Origin: Pycnococcus provasolii
Lineage: Eukaryota; Chlorophyta; Pseudoscourfieldiophyceae; Pseudoscourfieldiales
Assembly (NCBI GenBank): GCA_049487715.1
Contig: CP150586.1
Location: 248,001-312,000, forward strand
Length of the DNA: 64,000 nt
Direction: 5' to 3'
Notes under the pieces: model-generated
What the model saw: the letters and a program-made list of their open reading frames with translations, nothing else
Database searches by the model: none
Told to the model about the DNA's origin: nothing
In this document: positions 17,601 to 26,700 of the stretch, piece by piece
Layout of the letters: each line of letters begins with the position of its first letter
Numbering within the stretch: the stretch's first letter is position 1
Program-made: the position numbers and the translations under genes

Positions 17601-20161
17601 CTCCAGCACGCGAGCTGGCTCGGGCCCTCGCCTCTGCTGCTTCCGCGGCATGCCCACCCCTGTGGCTTGCAGATTACGTCCTGCCTCGCTTAATGCGGCG
17701 TGTGGATGCCGGCGCAAATGCTCTGAATTCTGTACTAGAGGCGGCGAGTGGTGGTGGCGGCGACCGCCCAGACGACATGCGCGTCGAAGCGTGTGCCGCA
17801 CGCGCCGCGAGCGTTGCCGTGGACGTGCTTGCGGACCTCACGTCAGTGATTCCACCCGAAACTCTCGTGGACGTTGTGGTTGCACCACGTGCGGCGGTGG
17901 ATGGAAGCCGACGACATGGGAGCGTATCGTCGCCATTTGAAGCTGGAGCGCAGCCGACGCCACCAACGCCTTCAGCCTCAGAGAATCTCGCAGGTGATGG
18001 CGCGGCGACGTCGGCGGCGGCTGACATCGAAGCGACGCAGGCTCTCGCCGGTGGAGGACCGCTCGTTCGGCTCGCGCTTCTCGCAAGTCCGCTCAACATC
18101 ATGCGCACGCACGCGGCACTGCGCGGTGTGCTCGCGCAGGTGGACCGAGGCGCGGTGGTGGACGTCCTGATAGGCAGTGCCGAGAGAGCGGGAGGCGCCA
18201 CGGTGACGCACTTCCTTCTCCCTCAGCTTCTGCCAATTCTGCGCGAGCCGCTGCTGGATGATGCCGACGCCGACGTCGACAATGAAAAAGGCAGCGGTGG
18301 CGTCGTGTCGCCGGGACGCGATCGCGTTGCCGCGGGCGCCGCTCGTGCGATTCGAATGCGCATGATGAATGCAAATCTTCGTGCATGCGCAAGCCTGCTG
18401 CGCTGCATGTCAACGCATGCCCCGTCGAGCGTTCTGTCGAGTGGTATCGACTCGGCACGTCTGCGCGCCCTCGCGGTCACTCTCAGAGGCTCGGGGCAGG
18501 TGGAAGCTTCAGAGATTGCCTCTCACATGGCGACCGAGCTTTTGAATTCGTCAGATGCGGGAACGGAAACCCCACCTTCAGGCCGACTGAGCCGAGCGTC
18601 AAGCTTGGGAAAGTCGTCGAGCATAACAAGTCCTCCTGGGATTCGCAGCCTGCTTGCTTCAGCGGCAACGGCGGTTGCGTCTGTCGATGCAGTTCGGCGA
18701 GGGTCACTAGACAGCGCCACGTCAACGCAGGGAGGCACGCAGCTGCGCACCGCCGTGGAGGCGCAGCGCGATGCGGAGCGTTGGAGACATGCAGAGCGCG
18801 CGGTTGCGCTCCTTTCCAGCACGGGTTGGGGCGAGCCAGCCGCTGATAGCCCGATGCTCACGCAGCAGCAGCCGGACAGTCCTCCTTCCGATACCGCCGC
18901 CGCAGCGTTGTCAGATTCGCCGTTTACCGTAAATTCGGATATGGAGCAGCAGCAGCAGCAGCAGCAGCAGCCCACCGTGGCATGTCGCTGGGGCTGGGTG
19001 CCGGTCACCTCGCGAAGTTTCGCCGATAGATGGCATTTCTCGGGAGAGGTGGTGCATACCTGGCGCGCTCACCGACGGCCGATTCGCTGCGCCACGGTGG
19101 ACAGCGCGGAGGAGGTTTTGCTCACGGGCGGAAGGGGTGACGACGACTCGGGCGGCGGCATTGTGCGCATTTGGGACGTGTCCAGCGGCGGTCGCGTCGT
19201 GTCGCCTGGCAATCAAGCGGCGTCGGTCAGCAGCGGCGAATATCGGCGTCACTCGGACCCGGTCATCGCCGTTGCCGCACTGACGCGTCGTCGCGCCATT
19301 TCGGTGGACCGCGGTGGCGACTGCCACGTTTGGTTGATCGCCATGCACGGAGGCTGCCCAACTCTCTGCGAGCTTTCTGCACCACCACCCACCTCCACCG
19401 CGCCGCCGTCGTCTTCTTCCAAGGCGTCGTCATCCTCAGGCTTCACCAGCGTGGAGACGTGCGGCAAGGAGTGCGAGCAGGCGATTGCGGGAACGGCCGA
19501 CGGGCGTGTTGTGAGAATTGACCTTGAGCGCGGATGCGCGGGCGCGGCATGGTCGCCGGGTCCATTCGACGGTGGTGGCACGGAGCCTGGTGGTGCGGTG
19601 ACGTCGCTGACGTGCGACGCACGTGGCGAACTGATTCTTGCAGGCTACGCGGGTGGCGGCATGGCAGCATTTGACTGCCGTTCTGGTGGCCGTGCCGTGG
19701 CATTTGTGAATGCGCACGAGGGCGGCGTTAGCTCCGTGCTTGTTCAGCGGAGTGATGCCGAAGTGTCTACGCGGATGGTGCCAACTCGGTATGCACCGCC
19801 TCGTCTCGCGGACACCAGTCGTCTTGCATCGCACGTACTTCTCAGCGGCGGGGCGGACCGTGCAGTGAAGCTTTGGGACGTGCGCACGTGGAAGCCGATG
19901 AGATCGGTACGCGTGCACAAGGATCCCGTTGGCGGTCTCGTTCGTTTGAGCGGTGGCAACTTTCTGAGCTGGGCTGGCCCTCGTTGGGCAAGAGACAGCG
20001 CGATGAGCGGCGTGGAAGGCTCGCCGAAGCCAGTCAAGCTACGCGTGCGCGCGCGAGGTGGTGCGAAGGATTCTTCTGGATACTCTTGCATTGGTGTGGC
20101 ACGTGCATCTCGCGTTCTCTTTGTTGGTGGCGACGACGGGAGTGTACGAGTCGCACTGTAG
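14606..20161 (+). CDS. BEACH-WD40 protein of the WDR81/GFS12 type
   Basis: 1851 residues from the ATG at 14606; the frame extends upstream only from GTG. Residues about 40-150 include a degenerate protein-kinase-like stretch (YAHGSLSARDVHF where active kinases have HRDLKPxN), as in plant GFS12. The BEACH domain spans about 185-450 (LTNLEYLLKLNELAGR, PWVIDFT, SELAYHIYFAR, FFESRH, PDWCLGKDEN, HRWIDLVFG) and is interrupted by an Asp/Ser/Thr/Ala low-complexity insert near residues 215-265. A long Ala-rich helical middle follows. WD40 repeats fill about 1478-1851 (IRIWD-like IVRIWDVSSG, AVKLWDVRTW). Family members act on endolysosomal phosphoinositide levels and autophagy, or in plants on vacuolar transport. 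Length matches WDR81 (about 1940). Part of the BEACH region is duplicated at 62612. Confidence 0.88.
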   Translation: MSDSLAPLLSSSSSSASSSSSSLLAFQNRLACAAYLAHARASSNGVTHAAGAHLLPVLEEVKDGDDVWLVHPHELPNLEDVLTFSRACVCGAAAARGEPPDEDDRRRWLAFTLVNAVQRMHDEGYAHGSLSARDVHFADANLWPLIAGVSGAPPPLPTTAAAVSANVDADVNALHAATAAWRVGALTNLEYLLKLNELAGRRRGDPNKHPFVPWVIDFTVDPDDDGDDGGVGDGGIIDDSPASSSSTTTSSTTTTAAAAAAAAGWRDLTRSKWRINKGDEQLLASYSIGEQMLAQWRTITTTDDAVPPPEACPHHVPDAPLSELAYHIYFARHLPLASLTRAVRTRFEAREYPKTLVRLYSWTPDECVPELYEDEHFFESRHREFADMAVPDWCLGKDENVQQARRRFIEKHRRALEGRRASSELHRWIDLVFGAALFGDDAVSAMNVPLVPSDAATARSHVAHSFGKGCVPGDASNGWMRGEFTRASADVCPMSERIFRQAHGICAIFRSAHPKRLSHGGVVPRLLSDVGGNDDDDDDDDDDDSDDDITIATSTPTPKMVPPSIVLPNQQRREKRRSSAMTLITLARDEDARALGVIVVSIALMQPALAPSKIPTGCEASAAAARQQLPAITDPLLRQVATRLLTTPSGGGGVAVASAAAMLRSHDPELAMAHTLLLYVFAPTEAEAGGPPLLRAAMLCGGTAACNAPPVPDHLARIAAAMGLRSRGAAASAACAASSRRAATLAAPSLLALAAAAMPTSEQGAGRYGSATSASAAGAVVAGVLGSACARRVAVASGLALLAAVARGGDAASAMLQGGGREAASPAAAAAFAESVLGPSALDASRVKCGIEAHARLVSAACVQSIAAIQRALDAHTVSMERVSLATGVGCGADVAEAEEDDDAQNASISSLAEDTRIEQAGDGGGADVGAVDGAALVAGLRRLASAYAAAIARDSSSLPLSLAIRYVVDPLLAALDESAAEGEVDVGATHASDAMAAAPARELARALASAASAACPPLWLADYVLPRLMRRVDAGANALNSVLEAASGGGGDRPDDMRVEACAARAASVAVDVLADLTSVIPPETLVDVVVAPRAAVDGSRRHGSVSSPFEAGAQPTPPTPSASENLAGDGAATSAAADIEATQALAGGGPLVRLALLASPLNIMRTHAALRGVLAQVDRGAVVDVLIGSAERAGGATVTHFLLPQLLPILREPLLDDADADVDNEKGSGGVVSPGRDRVAAGAARAIRMRMMNANLRACASLLRCMSTHAPSSVLSSGIDSARLRALAVTLRGSGQVEASEIASHMATELLNSSDAGTETPPSGRLSRASSLGKSSSITSPPGIRSLLASAATAVASVDAVRRGSLDSATSTQGGTQLRTAVEAQRDAERWRHAERAVALLSSTGWGEPAADSPMLTQQQPDSPPSDTAAAALSDSPFTVNSDMEQQQQQQQQPTVACRWGWVPVTSRSFADRWHFSGEVVHTWRAHRRPIRCATVDSAEEVLLTGGRGDDDSGGGIVRIWDVSSGGRVVSPGNQAASVSSGEYRRHSDPVIAVAALTRRRAISVDRGGDCHVWLIAMHGGCPTLCELSAPPPTSTAPPSSSSKASSSSGFTSVETCGKECEQAIAGTADGRVVRIDLERGCAGAAWSPGPFDGGGTEPGGAVTSLTCDARGELILAGYAGGGMAAFDCRSGGRAVAFVNAHEGGVSSVLVQRSDAEVSTRMVPTRYAPPRLADTSRLASHVLLSGGADRAVKLWDVRTWKPMRSVRVHKDPVGGLVRLSGGNFLSWAGPRWARDSAMSGVEGSPKPVKLRVRARGGAKDSSGYSCIGVARASRVLFVGGDDGSVRVAL

Positions 20162-20280
20162 AATTGTTTTAGACTATCTTGTATGATGTAATTGTTCTGT
20201 GTAAAGTACTGTATGATGTTATTACTGTTTTTAAATATATAAAAAGACAAAAAAATATGTATGTAGTGATGAAGGTGCAA

Positions 20281-20931
20281 TCAGATTTCATTCACAGGTT
20301 CCTGTGTCGCCAGTACGCTCGTGTCTGCGCTGATCTCGTTGAGTAGATCGCGCGCCTCGTCCATGAAGGCTGCCGCCTTGTCCGCCTCAGGCCCCACTCC
20401 GAGCATGTCCTCCTCCGCATATTCCATGAGGACCGTGAGGCACAGGATGTAGCACTCGAGCATGTTGTTGAAGTCACCATCATTCTTGGAGGCGTCAGAT
20501 GCTGCCAGGATCTTTTCCGCCGCTATCTGATGAAGATTTTCAGAAGAAATAGTAGGAGAAGGTGGTGGTGGTGGTGGAGAAGATGGTGGTGGTGGTGGTG
20601 GTGCCGGTGCCTCAGCCTCCTCGTCGCCATTGTTGTTGTTGTCGTCGTTGTTGCTGCTGTTGGCGTCGTATGTTGCGAGTGCACGTTCCATGTCCTCTTT
20701 GTGGCGTATAGCTAGTTTAGGGTTCTTGAATCGACCTCGAATTTGTTCTCGCGTTCGGCTCTTCACGTACTGCTTGTTGATACTCGACCAGTCGTTGCCA
20801 AGATTTTGCAGACCGGCTAAAAGCTGACTGCATTCCTCCTCAGACCACGGGACTCCATGTCCCGCGAGCGCAGGCGCGGCGTCGTCATCATCATGATTGC
20901 TGCTGCTCGCGACGGCGACGGCGAGGCTCAT
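20281..20931 (-). CDS. SANT/Myb-domain protein
   Basis: 216 codons from an ATG at 20931. Residues about 27-75 form one SANT/Myb repeat (VPWSEEECSQLLAGLQNLG ... RTREQIRGRFKN), with the aromatic helix-spacing expected of DNA- or histone-tail-binding Myb folds. An Asn/Asp/Pro-rich linker follows, then a C-terminal acidic helical region (ECYILCLTVLMEYAEEDML). It is likely a nuclear regulator or chromatin-complex subunit; targets are unknown. Its stop is 119 bases from that of the convergent BEACH-WD40 gene. Confidence 0.75.
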   Translation of the reverse strand: MSLAVAVASSSNHDDDDAAPALAGHGVPWSEEECSQLLAGLQNLGNDWSSINKQYVKSRTREQIRGRFKNPKLAIRHKEDMERALATYDANSSNNDDNNNNGDEEAEAPAPPPPPPSSPPPPPPSPTISSENLHQIAAEKILAASDASKNDGDFNNMLECYILCLTVLMEYAEEDMLGVGPEADKAAAFMDEARDLLNEISADTSVLATQEPVNEI

Positions 20932-21006
20932 CGAAGAATAAGTGACAGGCTGTTGCGGAGTGATTCAAGAAGTAGAGCACGGCGCGAAGAATAAAAGGGG
21001 GGGGAC

Positions 21007-21051
21007 GGCCTGCTTTGTCGGTCTGCTTCAGGATTGGGCACAAAGCAGGCC
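21007..21051. repeat. 12-bp inverted repeat (hairpin) upstream of the SANT gene
   Basis: GGCCTGCTTTGT at 21007-21018 pairs perfectly with ACAAAGCAGGCC at 21040-21051 across a 21-base loop. It lies between the HVA22-like gene's 3' end and the SANT gene's 5' end, so it could act in a 3' UTR or promoter. Confidence 0.6.
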
Positions 21052-21136
21052 TCTAGTGGGCTTGTTTCGATTTCGGGGTTTCATTTTTCATTTTTCACAT
21101 CAGATTGTGTATACTTCGTTTTTTTTACTTTCTGTC

Positions 21137-21967
21137 TCATCGTGCCGGACTCGGCGGAGGCAGTTCGCTTCGGCACGACGCGTCGTTCGGCGCGACGACC
21201 GCGTCAATGGTGTCGCGCACGCCGTGCCACGCGCTTCTCGCGTAGTGCGCGACGGTGTCCGCGACGTACCTGAGTTCCTTTTCGTTCCTCTTGACGGCGT
21301 TCGCGAGTTCCCTCTCCACCTTGTGCACGGCGCCGTCGATTTCGTGCTCGTGTTCCTCGAGCGCGGGTTTGACTGCGTTGTGGTAGATGCGCGCCGCCCC
21401 TCCCGCTTCTGACGGCCACTGCAGCCATATGAGGAACCCGAGTTTCGCGTGGTGGTACAGAGGCACCCAGCTGAGCGCGGTGTCTACAGTTCTTTCGACG
21501 GTCGTGAATGCGCCGTACGTCATCCAGTACGTGAGCCAGAACTCCTTGGTATTGCGCGGGTCGTTCGGGTCTATGAGGCCAAAATTGTCGTGTTCTTCGT
21601 ATGCGTCGTCCCCATCGTTCACGGAAGCGTCGGCGTACCTTCTCCTGCCGTTGTCGTTCTCCGTCGTCTGATAGGCTGCCGAGTTCGGGTTCGAGGACGG
21701 GCTGAACATGGACGTGAAGAACGCGGACGCGGCTTGCGTGTACGACCCCATTCCCCCCGCACTTGAGGAGGAGAGCTGCAGCGCCTTGTGTGTTTTGTAC
21801 GCGGGGTATACGATAGCGACGCCGACGCACGCGATGCGCGCTAAACTCGCGGATGACGCCAGAAGCGTACCTGCATATCCGACGGGACTTCCGAAACCAG
21901 CCATCGCACTAGCACCAGTAGGAACCCCCGAAGAAAGCAGCAGTGCCGTGAGCGCGTTCGACACCAT
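21137..21967 (-). CDS. TB2/DP1/HVA22 (REEP-like) membrane-shaping protein
   Basis: 276 codons from an ATG at 21967. The TB2/DP1/HVA22 domain spans about residues 35-195: a hydrophobic start ending in VYPAYKTHKAL, a polar insert, then FWLTYWMTYGAFTTVE and the paired hydrophobic hairpins through VPLYHHAKLGFLIWLQWP, which is the family signature. These proteins insert wedge-like hairpins into ER membranes and shape tubules or act in vesicle traffic. The C-terminal 80 residues are a charged amphipathic helix region (EHEHEIDGAVHKVERELANA). An insert of about 60 residues rich in Ser/Asn/Asp separates the two signature parts, longer than in most relatives. Confidence 0.88.
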   Translation of the reverse strand: MVSNALTALLLSSGVPTGASAMAGFGSPVGYAGTLLASSASLARIACVGVAIVYPAYKTHKALQLSSSSAGGMGSYTQAASAFFTSMFSPSSNPNSAAYQTTENDNGRRRYADASVNDGDDAYEEHDNFGLIDPNDPRNTKEFWLTYWMTYGAFTTVERTVDTALSWVPLYHHAKLGFLIWLQWPSEAGGAARIYHNAVKPALEEHEHEIDGAVHKVERELANAVKRNEKELRYVADTVAHYARSAWHGVRDTIDAVVAPNDASCRSELPPPSPAR

Positions 21968-22386
21968 GCCTGTGGTGTGCTGTGCTGTGGTGTGGTGTGC
22001 GCAGGTGCTTATTCTTATTCCAAGTGAAGTGTGAAATGCCGACGGGCGAGGGGGAACGCGCCTTCCAAGTCAACAACGAAACCCCCTTGGCCTTGGGAGG
22101 ACGAATCTGGCAAGGACTTGATTCGGGTTTGGCAATTGAAATTGGCAATTGGGGGTTCATTGCATCATGGGAGGACCTCCAAGTTCAAGGAACGGGTATC
22201 CCCTCCTCAAGGTAGCCGCGTTGGTTTCCCCCGGCCGGGTTCCCGGGGATCCACTGCTTGCACGCTTGCTTTTTGCTACTGTATTCGGGTATTCGGGCGG
22301 CTGGGCAGTTTATCCACTCCCCCGGGGGACTTTTTCTCCATCCAAACACTTTTCATCCACCTAGGGCGCTCTTCATCTCGCGAATC
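21968..22386. other. Intergenic, divergent promoter region
   Basis: This is the space between the divergently transcribed HVA22-like and OPR-like genes. It has GC-rich and AT-mixed sequence with a CCCGGGG-like stretch near 22240, and no coding signal or repeat that I recognise. Confidence 0.5.
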
Positions 22387-25294
22387 ATGGCGCCTCTCCC
22401 GGGTGGTGTCCTTAACAACAGGAGTCCTCATAGCAGGCGGTTCCCCTCTCCAGCTCCTTATAAATCTCATTATCATTATAAGAATTCTCTTTTAGTCAAC
22501 AACTCTATAAGAACTTCTTCTTCCTCCGTTTCTGGTGTTCCGGAACATGGAAATGGCCACTCTGACAAGAAGAAGAATCGGTCCAATAAGATTGGGGAAT
22601 CTATTGCGGGAGACTCGAGGAGGGAAGGTGTGCCTTCACCTTCGCCTTCGCCTTCGGGGGTTCCAACGGCACCGGCGTTTCATGGCGTGCCATCGACGCC
22701 TGGTGGTCTGGGAGGACCAGGACCAGGAGCGGGGGCTCCGGCTACTCGACGCGGCGGCAAGCAGGCGTCATCACTCAAACGGCAAGCCTCGCTCATCAGA
22801 CAACAGGCCACGGGGGCGCCGGCGCGCTCGACGTCGTCGTCGCACGCGTCGTCGTCGTCGGCGACGGCGGCGGCGGCGGCGGCCACGTCGAACAACACGT
22901 CGAAAATATCCGTACTGCTCGACCGAGCCATCGCGTCCGACGCGCACACGCAAGCAACAACCGCACTCGACACGCTCAAAAAAGTCGCGCAAGTGTGCGA
23001 AAGACACGCGCACGTCAGACAAGCCATCAAGAACGACGCGCGCGTCGAGCTCTTCTACACGGCAGTGCTCGACAACGCCAGCGACGCCGACGCCGTCGCC
23101 ACGTCGAACGCACTCAAGGCGATGGGCGTGCTGCGTCCCACAAACGTCAAAGGGCTCGACGAGTCAGGTATTCTCGAACGGGCGCGCACGCTCGCACCTC
23201 AGATGGAACCACACCAGGTGGCGGCGTGTGCGTGGGGAATCGCGTCGTTAGTAGGGTCGTCCACCAACGCGCCACAGCCGCGCTCTTGCCTGGCGGCGCT
23301 GCTGCAGCGTGGCGCGGACCCGGCCGTCGCAAATGCACTCGGGGATGCCGCGCTGGGACAAATCCTGTGGGCCGCCGTAAAGATGCTCCCACCAACCACG
23401 AACGCCGACGGTGGGGGCACAACGGATGATGGCTACAACGCCTGACGTCGGCGACGTCGACGGTGATCACCTCGCCATACTGGCCGAGCAGATTCCCGAG
23501 CGCGCCTCGCGCATGTCGGCAAAACGGTCGACGGCGCTGCTTAAGTGCGTGGCGCTGCTCGGACGAAGGGGGTGGCTTCCCACCACCACGGCTGTGAATG
23601 CCGTCGAGCACCTGCTGCTACAGATGACCGCGTCGAAGCTGCCGCTGGCGCCGAAGCTGTACGCGGAGGCACTGAGAGCAGCGGCGACACTTGGGGGCAG
23701 CGACCTCACGCCTCGCGGGCGAGGTGCCACACTCGTCCTCAGCATCCGTCTCATCGACGCGCATCGCGCGCAGGGTGCGATGTGGCAGCCTGCGGTGGCA
23801 GAGTCGGCGCTGTGGAGCCTTGCTAACCTGAAGCTACGCCCGCCAAGCTCGACGGGACCAGCTGCGATCGTGCCTCTGGCGGAGGGCGAGTCGGAGGGAA
23901 TGCTCTGGCTGCGCTACCGCGAATGCGTTGGCACGATCTCCCAGGCGGCATGCGACGTCAGCGCGTTATCCGCCTACACGAGCCTGCAGTGCTCGAATGT
24001 TGCTTGGTCATGCGCGACACTACGCAGCCACCCAGGAGACGAGGGTTTGCGTGTGCTCGGGCAGAGACTTGGTGAGCGCGCGGATGGGCTTGGCGCAAAT
24101 GCTCTCGCGTCCGCGCTGTGGGGACTTGCACATCTGGACTGGGAGCCTGTGCCAGGCGTGCTAGAGGCACTCGTCACACGCGCGGGAGAGCTGGGCAGGC
24201 TCGCGGGCTCGCGAGGAGGTATCAAGATTGCCTCGAAGCTCAGCTTGGCTTGCTGGGCAACAGGCATGGTCTCGTACGGACGCCCCGTGGCGGTGGAGGC
24301 ATCGCGCGTGGCAATGCCCACGGTGAGCATCGCTCTGGCGGAGATGCTCCGAAAGGAGCTCGCGTCGCCGTCATTACTGGAATCCGCGCAAAGGTGTGCT
24401 GCCGTGCGCAGGTGCGCCGCAGATTTTCTGTGGGGCATTGCGCGGATCGACTACGTTCCGCACCCGGCAGATCGACGTGTTCTCGAAGAGGCGCTCTGCG
24501 TCCTTCCAGAGCGAGGGCCGTCGTCGTGGTCGTCGAAAAATCCTGCCATGCTGTCGACGATGGACGGCGGCAGCGGAAGCAGCAGCATCAGCAGCATCAC
24601 GGACGGCAAGTCGAAGCTTTCAACTCAGGGAGTTGTGCAGAGCGATGGCAGCATTTTGTTCACGGAGCAGGAGCAGCAGGATGCAGGCGACGACGTGGAG
24701 GAGGCAAGGCGCACGCTAATTTTCCCTCGGGAGGCGGAATTTAGGGTGTCCGACGCTGCTAATGCGCTGTGGGCGGTGGCGCACCTTCGCCACCTCGAGG
24801 GAGGCGTGGATGGCGAGCACGACATACGCGTCGTCGGGCGACTGGTTCGCTATGCGGCGTGCGCCGCGAGAGACATGACTCCTCTAGATGTCACGTCTGT
24901 GCTCTGGGCGCTGAAGGCGCTAGGCTTGGGAGTGCAGACGAAAGCCGCGGAGAAGATTGGTTCGCCACTCGAGCGGCTGCGTGCGGGCCTCGAGGCTCGC
25001 TGCTTGGAACTGGCCTTGGCGAACGACTTTGGCCACGCCGCGACGCGGTCGGCGAGGCACTCGCTGGCGGAGTTAGGATGGGCTGGCGAGGAGGCGTTTG
25101 GCACGCTGCCGCTGCCACGACGTGCGTTCGCTTCGAATGCGAGTGACGGTAGCAGTGGTGGTGCCGACGACGAGTTTGACGACAAAGAGTCTGAGGACTT
25201 CGGGTGGTCATCACCAAGTTCCGTCAGCTCCAACAGTCTAGACCGACTCCTCGAGGCTCTAAAAAGTGGCGACGAATTCGAATACGACGGTTGA
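22387..25294 (+). CDS. OPR/RAP-like helical-repeat protein, broken by a +1 frameshift near 23411
   Basis: The start is an ATG at 22387. Frame 1 runs to a stop at 23443-23445. The protein continues in the next frame, which is open from 23381 to the stop at 25294. Together they give about 970 residues. Both halves carry degenerate repeats of about 38-40 residues with the Trp-centred helix typical of OPR/FASTK-like organelle RNA-binding proteins: ACAWGIASLVG, SALWSLANLKLRP, NVAWSCATLRSHP, ASALWGLAHLDWEPVPG, ADFLWGIARIDYVP, NALWAVAHLRHL, SVLWALKALGLG. The N-terminus is Ser/Arg-rich, consistent with an organelle transit peptide. Likely role: plastid or mitochondrial RNA maturation. The break lies in a 60-base overlap containing a G5 run; it may be a sequencing indel, a true mutation or a very short intron. 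No RAP domain was recognised at the end. Confidence 0.65.
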
Positions 25295-25378
25295 GGTGTG
25301 GTCGTCGCGTTCTCATTTTCTTTTCAATGTCACAATTAAGAGGTACTATTTCTTTCTACAAAGTCGTGTTTCGTTTTT

Positions 25379-26197
25379 TTAGCAGACGTGGTAACCTCCC
25401 ACGCCGTATGCATACGGATAGAACCAAAAGTGCGAGCGCGGTAGATACGGTGGTGGTGGAATTCCAGGAGAAGCTCCCTCCTCCAGGAGGTCGTTGATGT
25501 GGTTATCCAGGAGGGATGCGCAACTTTTTATGGTTGGACAAACGACGATATTCTCGCGCGCTTCCGCAGCCTCAATGGCAAACTTTACTCCACTGCGCCT
25601 CCAGGGTACGTCGCTTAAGTCTCCCCCGTCCTCGATAGAACGCGCAGCATCCGTGAGAAACGAAGCCAGCGCTTGAGCCCTCGGGTCTCCCACAGTCACC
25701 CAACACGCCAGGAGTTGAACCGCACGCTGAGCGAACCGGTTGTTCAGGTCGCGCGGCGTTTGCCTGAGAAGGGCGCACCCCACGCCAAAGCTCGCCTTCA
25801 TGGCGTCGTCTGCTAAATCGCGCGCCTTCACGGCGTCGTGTTCCGCTTTGACGGTTGCACTCGCTAGTTTGTCGAGCACACTTAAAAAGCCTTCTGCACT
25901 GCGTCCTTGCGCCTTGATTAAGGAAGATCGTGCCCGCGCTTCCTCTCTAATCGAGGAAGCGGTCAACGAAGGAAGTCCGAGTGATGCGGCACCCGATCCC
26001 CATGAACGTTCATACGCAGAGATCCAGAGTAGGTGTTCATGTTTTATGGAACGCCACACCGACGACGAGGCGAGGCCGAGGCCAGATAGCTCTGCCAAGC
26101 TTAACAGGGGGCATAGGACAGTGCGCACGACGGTATCCACAGGAAGCGATTCGAACGTAATATTGACGCGGATGACAAGAAGGAGGAGTCTTCTTCT
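25379..26197 (-). CDS. F-box-like protein, 5' end unresolved
   Basis: The coding frame is open from 26197 down to the stop at 25379 but has no ATG before the domain; the first potential start is a GTG at 26140. The N-terminal part, FESLPVDTVVRTVLCPL, LSLAELSGLGLASSSVWRSI and HEHLLWISAYERSWG, follows the F-box pattern (LPxxLLxxIL...LxxLxxLxxVSKxWR). This suggests a substrate adaptor of an SCF ubiquitin ligase. The rest is Ala-rich and helical, with a Pro/Tyr-rich end (PPPPYLPRSHFWFYPYAYG). An ATG-led frame overlapping just upstream (MSASASSWDS... near 26262) is shifted relative to the domain, so an unseen intron or an indel in the GAA run at 26190-26200 is likely. The gene is convergent with the OPR-like gene, 84 bases apart. 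Confidence 0.5.
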   Translation of the reverse strand, partial: RRRLLLLVIRVNITFESLPVDTVVRTVLCPLLSLAELSGLGLASSSVWRSIKHEHLLWISAYERSWGSGAASLGLPSLTASSIREEARARSSLIKAQGRSAEGFLSVLDKLASATVKAEHDAVKARDLADDAMKASFGVGCALLRQTPRDLNNRFAQRAVQLLACWVTVGDPRAQALASFLTDAARSIEDGGDLSDVPWRRSGVKFAIEAAEARENIVVCPTIKSCASLLDNHINDLLEEGASPGIPPPPYLPRSHFWFYPYAYGVGGYHVC

Positions 26198-26700
26198 TCA
26201 AGGGATGTGGCGGAGACGGAGACCGAGGCGGACACACTGTCCCATGATGAGGCGGAGGCGGACATTTGCGAATGTTTCGAGCTTGTTGGAGAAAGAAGTC
26301 TCATCAGCCTCACAAATGCGTACGGACGCGGCACGTGGAGTTCACAATCTGCATCCGGATCTGGGGATCCCTCTTGGGTCTACTTTTTAGAACTCCTTCT
26401 CTTTTCTTTTTGGCTGGTTTCCCCTCCCTCTTTTTGGTTTTGTTTGTGGTTTTGGGGTTTTGGTTTGGGAAAAGGTGTTGGGTGACCAGTGTCACAATAG
26501 TCTACTGTATGTGGTGGCGGTCCACGTTACTACCCTACTCTTAGCGGTCACGAGGATGTCACGACGACAGGTCTTAAACTTGAGAACTCCTGCCTGGCTC
26601 TGAGCGCTTTTTTTAGAAAAACTTTTGCGATTTTAAATAAAAGAGTGTTCAACTTAAACTTATGTATTTACAGTTTCCGGCGACGACAGTCCAGTCACAA
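26198..26700. other. Intergenic, with a long pyrimidine-rich tract
   Basis: Bases about 26390-26480 are strongly T-rich on the + strand with few adenines. No gene is recognised. Part of it may be 5' UTR or an unseen first exon of the F-box-like gene. Confidence 0.45.
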
